From NCBI RefSeq assembly GCF_000172415.1, contig NZ_ABLD01000001.1, forward strand, positions 124,001 to 188,000: a stretch of 64,000 nt of DNA. The letters are read 5' to 3'. Numbering within the stretch: the first letter of the stretch is position 1; every line of letters begins with the position of its first letter. Below, piece after piece: positions 63,121 through 64,000 of the stretch. A program made the position numbers and the translations under genes. Origin of the DNA: Paraburkholderia graminis C4D1M. Its GTDB lineage: Bacteria > Pseudomonadota > Gammaproteobacteria > Burkholderiales > Burkholderiaceae. Below the pieces are notes generated by a model. It was given only the letters and a program-made list of their open reading frames with translations. It was not told the origin of the DNA and ran no database searches.

Positions 63121-63204
63121 GTTTTGATGTTCTTGGAGGATGCGTGATGCAGTTGACGGAATATCAATGAGATGGCCGAGCGGATATGTTCTTTTCCAGA
63201 TGTG

Positions 63205-63801
63205 TCAATACCAGTACCAGCCCCGGCCTTGCCAATAGCCCTGGTAGGGGTAATCGGCATACCAGTTGCCGTAAAGCGCACGCGCTTCTGTCTGCCACCG
63301 GTAGTAATCCTGATCGGATTGCTTGGCCGCTCGCGCTTGCGCGAGTAGTTTTCCCGACTCCTTATCGCCGCGTTCCGATGCGATCATCAGCCACTTCTCG
63401 GCCTCACGAGGATCGGGTCCCATCTCTTCGAGACCGAACAGATAAAAACGGCCCAGTGCTTTCTGTGCTTGCAGGTCGCCGCCTTCGGCCGCCTTGCGCA
63501 TCCATTTGAGCGCCTGATAACTGTCCTGGCGCACGCCGTCGCCGCGAAAATAACGCAGGCCCAGGTCGTAAGCTGCACGCGGGTTGGTCTCCCCGGCTTT
63601 TACCAGCGCGGCGATGCGCCGGTCCGAATCTGTTTCGGCCGAATCGTGGCCGTTGCGCGAAGCGTCTAAGGCAATCTGACTTTTTGGCCGCTCGGCACAT
63701 CCACTGTCGTCGCAAATGCGCACGAACTGACTCGCCGACTGATCATGCGCACAGGCCGCCAGAATCAGGACGGCCGATGGCGCCAATTGGCGATACCCCA
63801 T
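63205..63801 (-). CDS. Sel1-repeat lipoprotein
   Basis: A 198-residue exported lipoprotein (lipobox in VLILAACAHDQ near residue 17). It contains Sel1-like repeats: AAYDLGLRYFRGDGVRQDSY, ALKWMRKAAEGGDLQAQKAL and AEKWLMIASERGDKESGKLL, about residues 75-155. The C-terminus is Tyr/Trp-rich (YPYQGYWQGRGWYWY). Sel1 repeats form a solenoid for protein contacts, often in envelope signalling. The ATG at 63801 begins the signal peptide; a longer frame adds 15 basic residues. The 199 bases upstream to the window end hold no gene that I can support. Confidence 0.8.
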   Translation of the reverse strand: MGYRQLAPSAVLILAACAHDQSASQFVRICDDSGCAERPKSQIALDASRNGHDSAETDSDRRIAALVKAGETNPRAAYDLGLRYFRGDGVRQDSYQALKWMRKAAEGGDLQAQKALGRFYLFGLEEMGPDPREAEKWLMIASERGDKESGKLLAQARAAKQSDQDYYRWQTEARALYGNWYADYPYQGYWQGRGWYWY

Positions 63802-64000
63802 TTGTGATCCCCGGTTCTGATTGTGAACTCGCGCCAGGAAACGCAAGCCGAGGTTAGCGTTGGGTCTTCCTGACGCGTATCTTCATAACTAAGACAGGCG
63901 GAAAAATAGTAGCAGTTGCGCGTTGCGCGCTTTTGCCTGAGCGTCTCTATTACTTGTCTGTGCGTCTCAGTGCATGTTCACTTGTCGAGCTTGTCCAGCA

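Noticed and set aside
1..64000. tRNA, rRNA, insertion sequence or prophage genes
   Set aside because: I found no cloverleaf or CCA-type end, no transposase or integrase motif, and no flanking terminal repeats in the gaps.

Overview
The window looks like a piece of a Burkholderiaceae genome of the Paraburkholderia/Caballeronia type. This is inferred from the GC-rich coding sequence, a Burkholderia-type trimeric porin, an extra C-terminally extended infA, a NasT/NasS pair, and the density of catabolic clusters, LysR regulators and ABC importers. It reads as a soil- or plant-associated catabolic region. I see no rRNA, tRNA, CRISPR array, phage or insertion sequence.

Layout. (1) 0.1-2 kb: a hypothetical gene, then a SnoaL-like protein divergent from a LysR regulator. 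(2) 2-9.1 kb: a beta-glucoside operon (GH1 beta-glucosidase and a CUT1 ABC importer) behind a perfect LacI-type operator. The LacI-family regulator at its end carries a frameshift between its DNA-binding and sugar-binding parts. (3) 9-14 kb: a short CDF-like transporter, a carboxymuconolactone-decarboxylase-like lipoprotein with a cupin gene divergent from a LysR regulator, an MFS exporter and a small hypothetical gene. (4) 14-25.4 kb: a non-phosphorylative L-rhamnose locus with a ketodeoxy-acid dehydrogenase, an RhmT-like MFS carrier, L-rhamnonate dehydratase, L-rhamnose 1-dehydrogenase, a LysR regulator, L-rhamnose mutarotase, a lactonase and a CUT2 ABC importer. (5) 25.5-34.3 kb: a copper locus with a His-tailed permease, a CusS/CusR-like two-component system, a His/Cys-rich protein, a TolC-type lipoprotein, a TAT-exported multicopper oxidase, a CusF-like protein, CopC and CopD.

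(6) 34.5-42 kb: a porin and an AfuA-type ABC importer, divergent from a TctD/TctE-like two-component system. (7) 42-44 kb: nitrate-responsive nasT-nasS, preceded by a sigma-54 promoter match and NtrC-like sites. (8) 44-49.5 kb: infA, small conserved hypotheticals, a YheO-like regulator, a 2Fe-2S ferredoxin and an AcoR-like sigma-54 activator. (9) 49.5-53.4 kb: an NCS2 purine permease and a slipin/NfeD membrane pair. (10) 53.5-62.2 kb: a distal valine/isobutyrate pathway (AraC/MmsR-like regulator, acyl-CoA dehydrogenase, acyl-CoA ligase, mmsA, mmsB, enoyl-CoA hydratase, 3-hydroxyisobutyryl-CoA hydrolase). (11) 62.3-63.8 kb: a CsgG-type lipoprotein and a Sel1-repeat lipoprotein.

No completely unfamiliar multi-gene system is obvious. 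The most interesting signals are regulatory or architectural: the broken LacI regulator next to an intact operator, the sigma-54/NtrC signature in front of nasTS, the repeated GGATTG/CAATCC array in the rhamnose promoter, the copper locus with an outer-membrane factor but no RND partner plus a His-rich permease, and tandem repeats that lengthen the N-terminus of NasS. All coordinates were read by eye. Family names rest on motif recognition, not on database searches.
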